Positions 42,850 to 53,462 of a stretch of DNA of 64,000 bases are shown here, piece after piece. The notes under the pieces were generated by a model, which made no database searches, was not told the origin of the DNA, and worked only from the letters and a program-made list of their open reading frames with translations. A program made the translations under genes and the position numbers. Numbering within the stretch: position 1 is the stretch's first letter; every line of letters starts with the position of its first letter. Location: positions 372,001 to 436,000 of the forward strand of contig JAJZBZ010000003.1 in NCBI GenBank assembly GCA_021846275.1, read 5' to 3'. The stretch comes from Acidobacteriota bacterium. GTDB taxonomy: Bacteria; Acidobacteriota; Terriglobia; Terriglobales; Acidobacteriaceae.

Positions 42850-44292
42850 TCACCCGCGCAGCGCAAACTCCCGTCCGGCTTCGAGCAGCTTCGCCACCGA
42901 CTCCCGCGAGCAGCTTTCGCAGTAGACGCGCATCAGCGGCTCGGTCCCGCTCGCCCGCAGCAGCAGCCACGTCTCGGCCGCGCGCGGCTTCGCCTCCGGA
43001 TTGCGCAGGAAAAACTTCACCCCGTCCATCGTCTCCACGCGCTCAATCTCCATCCCCGCAAACGCAACCTCACCCGCACGCAGCGCGCGCGCCCGCTCCA
43101 CCGCGCTCCGCTTCACTTCCTCGCTCAGGTGCAGATCGATCCGCCCATACTGATGCTCGCCATACTCGGCCTGCAACTCGCTCACCAGCTCGCCCAGCGT
43201 CCTGCCTTCCTCGGCCATCACATTCGCCAGCAACAGCGCATTCAGAATTCCATCCCGCTCCGGCAAGTGCCGCTGAAATCCAATCCCGCCCGACTCCTCG
43301 CCGCCCATCACAATCTCACCGGCCAGCATGTAATCCACCACATACTTGAACCCGATCCCGTGCTCATGCAGCCTGCGCCCATGCCGCTCGCAGATCCGGT
43401 CCAGCATCTTCGTCGTATTGAACGCGCGCGTCACATCCCCCGCCCATCCCCGCCGCTTCAGCACCCACTGGAGCAGCACGCTGTAAATCTTGTGAGGGTC
43501 CACAAAATTCCCATGCTCATCCGTCGCGCCAATCCTGTCCGCGTCCCCATCCGTACACAATCCCGCGTCACACCCGTGCCGGACCACCGCCTCGCCCAGC
43601 GCGCGAATATGCGGCTCGATCGGCTCCGGATGCACGCCTCCGAACAGCGGATCAACATTGCCGCGAATCTGCACATAATCGACCCCAATGCGATCAAAAA
43701 TCCCCGCAATCAGCCGCCGTCCCGCGCCATGCATCGAGTCAATCGCAAACCGCCGCCCGCAGCGCGCAATCGCGTCCAGATCGACAAATTTCTCGACAGC
43801 CCGCATATACGGCGCAATGAAATCCACGCGCTCGATCCGTCCCGCCACAGCCGCGCGCGCGACCGGCTCGCCCAGCCGCGCTTCAATCGCGCGTATGATC
43901 TCCGGACTGCCCGACCCGCCGTACCAGGCCTTGTACTTCACCCCGTTCCACTGGCACGGATTGTGCGACGAGGTAATCATCACCCCGCCCGCCGCGCCGC
44001 GATCCCTCACTGCCATCGACAGTGCCGGCGTCGGCGTCACTGCGTCAGCGAGTGCCACGGCTATCCCCGCCGCGCTCAGCTCCTCGGCGCACGCCAGCGC
44101 GAACTGCGCCGACAGAAATCGCGAATCATACGCAACGCAAACGCCGCGCCCGGCCTGCTCGCGAGCGTCCTCACTCGTCAGCAGATACGCCGCAATCGCG
44201 CGCGCCGCCACACGAACATTCTCAAACGTAAAATCCTCGGCGATCACGCCGCGCCAGCCATCCGTGCCAAACCGTATCGTCCCGTGCTTCAT
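42850..44292 (-). CDS. phosphoglucomutase/phosphomannomutase family protein
   Basis: A 480-residue alpha-D-phosphohexomutase. The N-terminus IRFGTDGWRGVIAEDF is the family opening; the phosphoserine loop is VMITSSHNPCQWNGVK, the metal loop CTDGDADRIGATDE, the sugar loop GGEESGGIGFQRH and the phosphate loop RASGTEPLMRVY. It interconverts hexose 1- and 6-phosphates; with galU just upstream (42 bases), glucose 1-phosphate supply for UDP-glucose is the likely role, although mannose or glucosamine phosphates cannot be ruled out. All catalytic loops are intact. Confidence 0.93.
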   Translation of the reverse strand: MKHGTIRFGTDGWRGVIAEDFTFENVRVAARAIAAYLLTSEDAREQAGRGVCVAYDSRFLSAQFALACAEELSAAGIAVALADAVTPTPALSMAVRDRGAAGGVMITSSHNPCQWNGVKYKAWYGGSGSPEIIRAIEARLGEPVARAAVAGRIERVDFIAPYMRAVEKFVDLDAIARCGRRFAIDSMHGAGRRLIAGIFDRIGVDYVQIRGNVDPLFGGVHPEPIEPHIRALGEAVVRHGCDAGLCTDGDADRIGATDEHGNFVDPHKIYSVLLQWVLKRRGWAGDVTRAFNTTKMLDRICERHGRRLHEHGIGFKYVVDYMLAGEIVMGGEESGGIGFQRHLPERDGILNALLLANVMAEEGRTLGELVSELQAEYGEHQYGRIDLHLSEEVKRSAVERARALRAGEVAFAGMEIERVETMDGVKFFLRNPEAKPRAAETWLLLRASGTEPLMRVYCESCSRESVAKLLEAGREFALRG

Positions 44293-44334
44293 CCGCAGTC
44301 TGTCCTCGCGTTCCTGTTGTTCCGCTTCGCCCCG

Positions 44335-45210
44335 TCAGATCGGCAGATTCCGCAGATACGCGCGAAACCGCTCGCCAAACTCCTCGCGCTTCAGCGCAAA
44401 CTCCACCGTCGCCTGCAACATTCCAAATTTGTCGCCCGCGTCGAATCGCCTGCCCTCAAACGTGTAGCCATACACTTTTTCCGTCTCCAGCAGAGCCAGA
44501 ATTCCATCCGTCAACTGCAACTCGCCGCCCGCGCCAAATCCCGTTCGCTCCAGCGTCTCGAAAATTCCCGGCGTCAGAATGTACCGCCCGATAATCGCCT
44601 GCTTCGACGGAGCCTCTTCAAACTTCGGCTTTTCCACCATCCCCGTGCAATCGTAGAGCCGCTCATTCGTCGCGTCCTGCGCGCCCGCCAACACGCCATA
44701 CGCGCTGATCGACGGTCCTTCAATCGTCATCGTTGCCAACACCGACGCCTGCCGCTCGTTGTACACATCGATCATCTGCGCAATGCACGGTCGCTGCGCG
44801 TCAATCACATCGTCCGGTAGGATCACTGCAAACGGCTCATCGCCCACCAGTTGCTTCGCGCACAACACCGCATGACCCAGCCCCATCGGCTCCTTCTGCC
44901 TCACGTAGCTCACGCGCGCCAGCCCGGAAACCTTGCGCGAAATCTCCAGCAGCTCGCGCTTGCCCTTGCGCTCCAGCGTCGCATCCAGCTCGAAGCTCAC
45001 GTCAAAGTGATCCTCCATCGCGCCCTTCCCGCGACCCGTCACAAAGATCACATGCTCAATCCCCGACGCAACCGCCTCTTCCACGCCATACTGAATGATC
45101 GGCTTGTCCACCAGCGCCAGCATCTCCTTGGGAATCACCTTCGTCGCAGGCAGAAATCGGGTGCCCAGTCCGCCTGCCGGAAACACCGCCGTCCTCACTC
45201 GTTTGCTCAT
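44335..45210 (-). CDS. galU: UTP-glucose-1-phosphate uridylyltransferase
   Basis: Makes UDP-glucose from UTP and glucose 1-phosphate. The nucleotide motif AVFPAGGLGTRFLPATKVIPKE, the GHAVLCAKQLVGDEPFAVILPDD region and EKPKFEEAPS are typical. The ATG at 45210 has GGAGAG six bases upstream and gives 291 residues, the normal length. It sits between the DUF885 gene and the phosphohexomutase, on the same strand; UDP-glucose could also feed the otsA of this window. Confidence 0.95.
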   Translation of the reverse strand: MSKRVRTAVFPAGGLGTRFLPATKVIPKEMLALVDKPIIQYGVEEAVASGIEHVIFVTGRGKGAMEDHFDVSFELDATLERKGKRELLEISRKVSGLARVSYVRQKEPMGLGHAVLCAKQLVGDEPFAVILPDDVIDAQRPCIAQMIDVYNERQASVLATMTIEGPSISAYGVLAGAQDATNERLYDCTGMVEKPKFEEAPSKQAIIGRYILTPGIFETLERTGFGAGGELQLTDGILALLETEKVYGYTFEGRRFDAGDKFGMLQATVEFALKREEFGERFRAYLRNLPI

Positions 45211-45272
45211 CGTCGTCTCTCCTTTTTTCTTCGCGCTCGTTCTCGTCTCAGCAACGTCGTCTCGCGCCGTCG

Positions 45273-47078
45273 TCACAGCGTCGGCGAATCATCACCCAGC
45301 ATCGCCTCGCGCACAATCTTGATCGGCGGAAATCCCTGCGCCAGAAACGCGTCGTGGAATTTCTCCAGCGAAAACGCAGCGCCTTCCTTTTTCATCAGGT
45401 CGCTGCGCAGCTTCAGAATCTCCAGCTTGCCCAGCGTGTAGTAAAGATACGTCCCATCCGCCGTCCCGCGCTTCGTCTCGACCACCGCCGTCTCGTGCGA
45501 CTGGTAGCCCTCGTGCTCAAAGAACGCCATCGCCTGGTCCATCGTCATCGACCCGGTGTGCATCTCGATCCCCACTACAAATCGCGCATCGCGCAGCAGC
45601 GCATCCTGCAACTGTCCCAGCCGCAGCAGCTTCGCCTCGCGTTCCGTCTTCGCGCCCGCGCCCGGCTGTCCATAGCCCTCGTCCAGCATCATCTGCTCGC
45701 AGTAGTGCGCCCATCCTTCCGCATTCGACGACGCACCCAGCAGCTTCCTCACGCGGCTCGGAGCCTTCGGCACCCACAGGAACTGCACATAGTGCCCCGG
45801 ATACGCCTCATGCACCGCCGTGCTCACCACCGTGCCCACGTTGAACGAATGCATGTAGCTCTCCACCTGTGCCGGCGTCATGCTCCTGTCCGGCAGCGTC
45901 ACGTTGAAATACGCCTCCGTCGCATGCGTCTCAAACGGCCCCGGCGTATCCATCGACGCAAACGTCGTCGCCCGCATGAATGGCGGCGTCTCCTCCACAA
46001 TCGGCCGCACTTCCGATGGAATCGTCACAATGTGTCGCGACTGAATGAAGCCGATCAGCCCGCTGAAGGTATCGCGAAAACTCTGCAACAACTGGTCCGG
46101 CGCCGGATGGTCCGCGCCCAGCTCTTCCAGCACGGCGCGCGCGTCCTTCGTCGGCTCCAGCTCCTTCGCCAGCGCATTGAACGCCGCCTGATTCTTTTTC
46201 AAATCCGCCTCGCCAATCGCCAGCAGCCGCGGCAGCGGAATATCCACCATCTCGTCATACGCGAGCTTCCGCTGAAACGTCTCCGCGCCCCAGCGAAAAT
46301 CCCCATTCGACCGCGGCAGCAGATCCGCCTTCAGCCACTGCTCATACCGCTCCAGCGCCGCAATCAGCGCCGCATTCGACTGCGCAAACTCTGCGCGCAC
46401 CGTCGCGTCCTGCGCGCCCGTGAACGCCGCCGGAACGTCATGCTGAAAGAAACTGACAATTCCCGGCAACTGCTCAATCGCAATCTCCGTATACACGCGC
46501 GGCGCATCCGTCAGATTCACGCGCGCCTGTCCCAGCAGCACCAGCGACTGTTTCTCGCGCTCCACCACCGAGCGCAGCCGCTCATCGGGCGAAGCGAAAT
46601 TCCGCTCCATCAGCGAGAAAACGCCATTGGAAATCGTGCTCGAATACGCATCCGCATCCTTCTGCCACGGGCGAATCGTCTTGAGCGTCAGCAGTCGTGA
46701 CTCGATGCTCGCCAGCACCAGTTCGCGATCCGCGCGCGTCGGCTGGTCCAGCCCCGTCGGTGCAATCGCCGCCACCTCTTGCTTCGCCCGGTGCAGCGCC
46801 GCAATCTCCGCCGCGCGATTCGCCGCGGAAAAATCCTCCAGCTTCGCGTCGTACTGGTGATAGCCCGCCAGCGTCCCGTTCGTCGGCTGGAAGGGAAAAT
46901 ACACCTCGTCGAAGTACGCATCGGAGGCGCGCAGAAACGCTGCCTTCGCCTGCCCAACCTGCGCCTGCCCAACCTGCGCCTGCCCAACCTGCGCCATCGC
47001 CACTCCCGTCATCATCACTCCCGCCACACACCCGGCCAGTATTCGTCGCTTCGTCTCACGCCCTGTCCTGCATCTCAT
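45273..47078 (-). CDS. exported DUF885 family putative metallohydrolase
   Basis: A 601-residue secreted protein of the DUF885 family, predicted zinc peptidases without well-established substrates. It has a signal peptide (RRILAGCVAGVMMTGVAMA), then a 15-base tandem repeat giving QVGQA three times, and a mainly helical body. The likely zinc motif is VHEAYPGHYVQ (HExxxxH), with supporting SNAEGWAHYCEQMMLDEG and FVVGIEMHTGSMTMDQA. ATG 47078 has GGAG nine bases upstream. It lies 35 bases after mfd and 62 before galU and is probably part of that operon. Confidence 0.88.
   Translation of the reverse strand: MRCRTGRETKRRILAGCVAGVMMTGVAMAQVGQAQVGQAQVGQAKAAFLRASDAYFDEVYFPFQPTNGTLAGYHQYDAKLEDFSAANRAAEIAALHRAKQEVAAIAPTGLDQPTRADRELVLASIESRLLTLKTIRPWQKDADAYSSTISNGVFSLMERNFASPDERLRSVVEREKQSLVLLGQARVNLTDAPRVYTEIAIEQLPGIVSFFQHDVPAAFTGAQDATVRAEFAQSNAALIAALERYEQWLKADLLPRSNGDFRWGAETFQRKLAYDEMVDIPLPRLLAIGEADLKKNQAAFNALAKELEPTKDARAVLEELGADHPAPDQLLQSFRDTFSGLIGFIQSRHIVTIPSEVRPIVEETPPFMRATTFASMDTPGPFETHATEAYFNVTLPDRSMTPAQVESYMHSFNVGTVVSTAVHEAYPGHYVQFLWVPKAPSRVRKLLGASSNAEGWAHYCEQMMLDEGYGQPGAGAKTEREAKLLRLGQLQDALLRDARFVVGIEMHTGSMTMDQAMAFFEHEGYQSHETAVVETKRGTADGTYLYYTLGKLEILKLRSDLMKKEGAAFSLEKFHDAFLAQGFPPIKIVREAMLGDDSPTL
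46948..46992 (-). repeat. three 15-bp tandem repeats inside the DUF885 gene
   Basis: Three exact copies of a 15-base unit (plus strand GCCTGCCCAACCTGC). They encode repeated QVGQA just after the predicted signal peptide. Unit length is a multiple of three, so copy changes keep the frame. Confidence 0.9.
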
Positions 47079-47113
47079 TTTCGCGTTCTCCGCCTCGCTC
47101 AGATTTTGTCCGT

Positions 47114-50100
47114 TCACACCGTCACAGCTTCCGCACGAATGCTCTCCAGCAGTGCGCGCGCCTCGTTCATCACGCCGCCGGCATCGCCCGTCGCCAGCGG
47201 ATACTTCAACACACCCTGCGGCGTAAACTGCGCCCCGCGCCGCGCTCTTCGCGCCACCTCCTGCATCAGCCGCTCGGCGTCCACCGCCGCATGCTCGGTG
47301 AAGCGCAGATGCAGAAACTCCCGCTTGCGATCCAACTGCGCCACGCCCATCTGCTCGCACAGCACGCGCAGGCCAGCCGCCTCCAGCAGCGCATGCGCAT
47401 GCGTTGGCAGCGGCCCATATCGATCCAGCATCTCCGCGCGAATCTCCTCGATGTCCTTCGCGCTCGCCGCTCCTGCAATCTTCTTGTAAAGCCGCAGCCG
47501 CTGATTCTCCTCGCTCACATACTCCTCGTCGATGCGCAGAGCGATCCCCAGGCTGAGCTGCGTCGTAGCCCGCGTCTCTTCCTGCTCGCCCTTCAGCTTC
47601 TTCACCGCATCCTCCAGCATCGACGTGTACAACTCAAATCCCACCGCCTCGATATGCCCGCTCTGCTCGCCGCCCAACAGATTTCCCGCGCCGCGCAGCT
47701 CCAGATCCAGCGCCGCAATCTTGAATCCCGCGCCCAGGTCGCTGAACTCCTTCAGCGCCGCCAGCCGCCTGCGCGCAATCTCCGTCAGCTCGCGCTCCGG
47801 CGGAATCATCAGATAGGCATACGCTCGTCGATTTGACCGTCCCACGCGCCCGCGCAGTTGATACAGCTCGCTCAGCCCGTGCCGGTCCGCGCGATTGATC
47901 AGGATCGTATTGGCCAGCGGAATATCCAGTCCATTCTCAATAATCGATGTCGCCACCAGCACGTCAAACTCGTGCCCCATGAACGCCAGCATCACCTTTT
48001 CCAGATCGCTCTCGCCCATCTGCCCATGCGCCACCACCACGCGCGCCGCCGGCACCAGCTCCTGGATCCGCATCCCGATCTCGTAGATGCTCTCCACGCG
48101 ATTGTGCACAAAATACACCTGCCCGCCGCGCTCCAGCTCCAGCTCCACCGCTGATCGCACCAGCTTCTCGTCAAACTTCGCCACCACCGTCTGGATCGCC
48201 ATCCTGTCCTTCGGCGGCGTCTCAATCACGCTCATGTCGCGCAGTCCCACCAGCGACATGTGCAGCGTCCGCGGAATCGGCGTCGCGCTCATCGCCAGCA
48301 CATCGATCGCGCGGCGCATCTCCTTCAGCCGCTCCTTGTGCTTCACCCCAAACCGCTGCTCCTCGTCCACGATCAGCAGTCCCAGATCCTGAAACTGAAT
48401 ATCCTTTGACAGCAGCCGGTGCGTGCCGATCAGAATGTCCACCTTGCCCGTCGAAACCCGCTCCAGGATTGCCTTCTGCTCCTTCGGCGTGCGAAACCGC
48501 GAGATCATCTCCACCGTGATCGGAAACTGCGCAAACCGCTTCCTGAAAGTCTCAAAATGCTGGAAGCAGAGAATCGTTGTCGGCGTCAGCACGGCCACCT
48601 GCTTGCCATCCTGCACGGCCTTGAACGCCGCCCGCATCGCCACCTCGGTTTTGCCATAGCCCACATCGCCACACAGCAGCCGATCCATCGGACGCTCCGA
48701 CTCCATATCGCGCTTGATGTCCTCAATCGCGTTCAACTGGTCGTCGGTCTCCGTGTAATCGAACGCCTCCTCAAACTCGCGCTGAAACTCATTGTCCGTG
48801 CTGAAGACGTGCCCGCGCGCCGCATGCCGCTCCGCATAGAGCTTCAGCAGGTCGTCGGCCATGTCGGCCATCGCCTTCTTCACCCGCGCCTTCGTCTTCG
48901 CCCACTGCTGCGAACCCAGTTTGTTCAGCTCCGGCGCGGGTCCGGCGTCCGTCGAGCGATATTTCTGGATCAGGTCCAGTCGCGTCAGCGGCACATAGAG
49001 TCGCGCCTGCTCGGCAAACTCCAGCACCATGAACTCCACACGCATCCCGTCCTGCTCAATCTCCTTCAGCCCCTGATACCGCGCGATTCCGTGCTCCACA
49101 TGCACCACGTAATCGCCCACCGTGAGATCGCGAAAATCCGAAACAAACGCCGCCGTCTTTGACTTCCTCGGCTCCATCCGCGCCTGCACGTCCATCTCGT
49201 CGCTGATGTCGTTGGCCCCGAAGATCGTCAGCCGCGTCTCGCCCACATGCACGCCCGCTGCAAGCTGCGCCCGCACAATCACCGGCACGCGCAGATCGCC
49301 CGCCAGATGGCTCGTCTCGTCATAGAGCGTCTCGCTGCCCGCGTGCGGATTCCGGCTCCCGATCCGATACGGAATCTCGTACTCGCGCAGCATCGTCGCC
49401 ACGCGCTCCACCTCGCCCTGGTGCGGCACCGCGATCAGCGTCCGCTGCTCCTGCCGCATCAGGTGCTTCAACTGCTCGGCAAACGCCGGAATCGATCCGT
49501 GAAAGCGCAGCGTCGGCCTCGTCGCAAACTCCACCTCGCCCATCGTCCTGTCTTCGTCCAACACATCCACCGCGCCCAGTTGATCCAGATCCAGCCCCGG
49601 ATGCGAATCCAGAATCCCCTGCAAAATCTCCGGGCGAATGTAAACATCCTCCGGCCTCACCAGATCGCCCATCGCCGAGCGCGCATGCCGCTGCTCCACC
49701 TTGTTCCACCACCGCTCGATCTGGTTCTTCACCATCGCCGGCTCTTCCACAAACACCGCGCACCGCGGCAACAACCGCGTCAGATGCGTCTCCGCGCCCG
49801 CCGCCGCAAAAAACTCCCACCCCGGAAAGATCGTCGCACCCTGCGTCTCCAGCGTCTCGGCCATCTCCGCTTCATCGCCGGCCACGCGCCCCCGGCTCAG
49901 CCGCGCATGCACCGCCGCCAGCAGTTTTTCCGTCGCCGGAGTCTCCGTCAGCGGCAGCAGCAGCGCCTCGTCCATCGCCGTCGCCGAGCGTTGCGTCTCC
50001 GGATCGAACTTCCGCATCGACTCAATCTCGTCGCCAAAAAAATCCACCCGCACCGGACGATCCATCTCCGGCGAATACACATCCAGAATCCCGCCGCGCC

Positions 50101-50659
50101 GCGCAAACTCGCCCGGCATCTCCACCAGGTCCACGCGCTCGTACCCCACGCTCGACAGATGATCCGTCACCAGTTCCACGTCCATCTCTTCGCCGCGCTC
50201 CAGCCGCAGCGCCAGATTTCCGTAGTACCCGCGCTCAAACAGCCGCAGCGCCAGCGCCTCCACCGGCGCAATCAACACCGTCACCGCGCCCGTCACAAAC
50301 TTCCACATCACCGCCGCCCGCTGCTCCTGTATATCCGGATGCGGCGAAAGATTTTCAAACGGCAGCACGTCATGCGCCGGCAGCCGCGCCAGCGCCTTCC
50401 CATCCACCGCGCCCGTCAGCTCGCATCCCACGCGCAGCGTCTGCTCCAGCGCCTCGGCGGCCTTGTTGTCCGGCACCACCACAATCACCGGCACTCGCGC
50501 CGCCCGCGCCATCAGCGGCAACAGCAGCGCCCGCGCCGTCACCGTCAGCCCGCTCACGCGCCTGCGCCCGATCCCGCGCGACAAGTGCCTGCGCACCTGC
50601 TCCATGCCTTCCGTCGCGTCCAGCTCGGCAAAAATCTCTCTCACAAAAGGCAGGATCAT
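47114..50659 (-). CDS. mfd: transcription-repair coupling factor Mfd
   Basis: ATP-driven translocase that removes stalled RNA polymerase and recruits UvrA. The 1181-residue length is normal. The UvrB-like N-terminal part (LPAHDVLPFENLSPHPDI, FARRGGILDVYSPEM) is followed by the polymerase-interacting CarD/RID domain (VGDYVVHVEHGIARYQGL), helicase motors with LLCGDVGYGKTEVAMRAAF, LIVDEEQRFGVKHKE and SATPIPRTLHMSL, and the C-terminal TRCF domain. The ATG at 50659 is used; a GTG two codons earlier is possible. Begins a minus-strand run with DUF885, galU and the mutase. Confidence 0.96.
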   Translation of the reverse strand: MILPFVREIFAELDATEGMEQVRRHLSRGIGRRRVSGLTVTARALLLPLMARAARVPVIVVVPDNKAAEALEQTLRVGCELTGAVDGKALARLPAHDVLPFENLSPHPDIQEQRAAVMWKFVTGAVTVLIAPVEALALRLFERGYYGNLALRLERGEEMDVELVTDHLSSVGYERVDLVEMPGEFARRGGILDVYSPEMDRPVRVDFFGDEIESMRKFDPETQRSATAMDEALLLPLTETPATEKLLAAVHARLSRGRVAGDEAEMAETLETQGATIFPGWEFFAAAGAETHLTRLLPRCAVFVEEPAMVKNQIERWWNKVEQRHARSAMGDLVRPEDVYIRPEILQGILDSHPGLDLDQLGAVDVLDEDRTMGEVEFATRPTLRFHGSIPAFAEQLKHLMRQEQRTLIAVPHQGEVERVATMLREYEIPYRIGSRNPHAGSETLYDETSHLAGDLRVPVIVRAQLAAGVHVGETRLTIFGANDISDEMDVQARMEPRKSKTAAFVSDFRDLTVGDYVVHVEHGIARYQGLKEIEQDGMRVEFMVLEFAEQARLYVPLTRLDLIQKYRSTDAGPAPELNKLGSQQWAKTKARVKKAMADMADDLLKLYAERHAARGHVFSTDNEFQREFEEAFDYTETDDQLNAIEDIKRDMESERPMDRLLCGDVGYGKTEVAMRAAFKAVQDGKQVAVLTPTTILCFQHFETFRKRFAQFPITVEMISRFRTPKEQKAILERVSTGKVDILIGTHRLLSKDIQFQDLGLLIVDEEQRFGVKHKERLKEMRRAIDVLAMSATPIPRTLHMSLVGLRDMSVIETPPKDRMAIQTVVAKFDEKLVRSAVELELERGGQVYFVHNRVESIYEIGMRIQELVPAARVVVAHGQMGESDLEKVMLAFMGHEFDVLVATSIIENGLDIPLANTILINRADRHGLSELYQLRGRVGRSNRRAYAYLMIPPERELTEIARRRLAALKEFSDLGAGFKIAALDLELRGAGNLLGGEQSGHIEAVGFELYTSMLEDAVKKLKGEQEETRATTQLSLGIALRIDEEYVSEENQRLRLYKKIAGAASAKDIEEIRAEMLDRYGPLPTHAHALLEAAGLRVLCEQMGVAQLDRKREFLHLRFTEHAAVDAERLMQEVARRARRGAQFTPQGVLKYPLATGDAGGVMNEARALLESIRAEAVTV

Positions 50660-50834
50660 GGCCACTTCAGTCTATCAGCGGCCTGTTTTCGCCTCACTCC
50701 CGCCTTCGTCTCGCTCACGCACTCTCCGCTTCGCGCGCCGCACCCGCCATCGCTTAAAGTAGTAGGGCGGCTTCCCGCGTCCGTCAGCGTCTCTCGCTCG
50801 CCCGCGCCCACAGCCGCAAACAGGAGTTCCATCC

Positions 50835-51869
50835 ATGAAAGCGCTCGTCAAAAAACACGCCCAGCCGGGCCTCTGGCTCGAAGAAATCCCCGAGCCAACC
50901 ATCGGCATCAACGACGTGCTCATCCGCGTCCTCCGCGCCGGCATCTGCGGCACCGATGTCCACATCTACCAGTGGGACGCCTGGGCGCAGAAAACCATCC
51001 CCGTCCCCATGGCCATCGGCCACGAGTTCGTCGGCGAAATCGTCGCCGTCGGCTCCAACGTCAACGACTTCCATCCCGGCGACATCGTCAGCGGCGAGGG
51101 CCACGTCGTCTGCGGCCTCTGCCGCAACTGCATGGCCGGCCGCCGCCATCTCTGCGCCAACACCCAGGGCGTCGGCGTCAACCGTCCCGGCGCATTCGCC
51201 CAGTACATCGCCCTGCCGATGGCCAACATCTGGCGTCACCACTCCGGCATCGACCTCGACGTCGCCGCCATCTTCGATCCCTTCGGCAACGCCGTCCACA
51301 CCGCGCTCTCATTTCCCGTCCTCGGCGAAGACGTGCTCATCACCGGAGCCGGTCCCATCGGCATCATGGCCATCCCCGTCGTCCGCCGCGCCGGCGCGCG
51401 CCACGTCGTCATCACCGACATGAACCCCTACCGCCTCGACCTCGCCCGCAAAATGGGCGCAACCCTCGCCGTCAATCCCGCCGAAACCTCGCTCACCGAC
51501 GTGCAGCGCCAGCTCGGCATGGCCGAGGGCTTCGACGTTGGCCTCGAAATGTCCGGCAACCCCGCCGCGCTCGCCCAGATGATCGACAACCTCTGCCACG
51601 GCGGCAAGGTCGCCATCCTCGGCATCCCGGCGCGCGAAATGCCCATGGACTGGCGCAAAGTCATCTTCAACATGATCACCCTCAAAGGCATCTACGGCCG
51701 CGAAATGTACGACACCTGGTACAAAATGTCCGTCCTCATCGAATCCGGACTCGACCTCGCGCCCGTCATCACTCACCGCTTCGACTTCGCCGACTACGAA
51801 CAGGGCTTCGCCGCCATGATCTCCGGCAACACCGGCAAAGTCGTCCTCGATCTCAGCCGCCTCGGCTAG
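50835..51869 (+). CDS. tdh: L-threonine 3-dehydrogenase
   Basis: Oxidises L-threonine to 2-amino-3-ketobutyrate with NAD. The 344-residue zinc medium-chain dehydrogenase has the catalytic zinc motif [22 protein letters not shown], the structural cysteines [15 protein letters not shown], the Rossmann loop [12 protein letters not shown] and the threonine-type ending [12 protein letters not shown]. The ATG follows CAGGAG. kbl lies 101 bases downstream, completing the two-step pathway to glycine and acetyl-CoA. The gap contains a short direct repeat (CAGCATTGAAAT twice). Confidence 0.95.
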   Translation: MKALVKKHAQPGLWLEEIPEPTIGINDVLIRVLRAGICGTDVHIYQWDAWAQKTIPVPMAIGHEFVGEIVAVGSNVNDFHPGDIVSGEGHVVCGLCRNCMAGRRHLCANTQGVGVNRPGAFAQYIALPMANIWRHHSGIDLDVAAIFDPFGNAVHTALSFPVLGEDVLITGAGPIGIMAIPVVRRAGARHVVITDMNPYRLDLARKMGATLAVNPAETSLTDVQRQLGMAEGFDVGLEMSGNPAALAQMIDNLCHGGKVAILGIPAREMPMDWRKVIFNMITLKGIYGREMYDTWYKMSVLIESGLDLAPVITHRFDFADYEQGFAAMISGNTGKVVLDLSRLG

Positions 51870-51970
51870 CCCGCGCCAGGCCCGACGCCCATCGCGTCGC
51901 AGCCCAGCGTCGAAGTCCGCATCGAACCCAGCATTGAAATCAGCATTGAAATCAGCGCGGAGCATCCACC

Positions 51971-53164
<1,194 letters not shown>

Positions 53165-53228
53165 CCCACCCTCCCTGTCCGCAGGCCAGGCTAGAAGTCG
53201 TCAGCAGTCAGCCGTCAGTAAAGCTGCC

Positions 53229-53325
53229 GCCGTCGCTGCCGCCGTTGCCTTCGCCGTTGCCTTTGCCGTTGTTCTTGCTTCTGCTTTTCCTGTTGTCATT
53301 CCCGCAGGGAATCTGCTTCTGTCTT
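53229..53325 (+). repeat. dispersed intergenic repeat, copy 2
   Basis: A stretch of imperfect GCCGTTGCC(T)TT units followed by TGTTCTTGCTT, GTTGTC and the perfect hairpin ATTCCC-GCA-GGGAAT (53298-53312). It occupies most of the 298-base gap between kbl and hom; copy 1 is at 26.8 kb. No gene is supported in the gap. Confidence 0.5.
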
Positions 53326-53462
53326 TCCTTTCCCGTCGCCATCACCCACCGCTCACCTGCGACCAGCGGAAGCGGCCACAAACGGTCGTGACGGGCGAAG
53401 GTCGCGGCCGCCCCATGCAATGGTTATCATGGAAGGAATCATTTTCTTCGAGGAACTCCATC

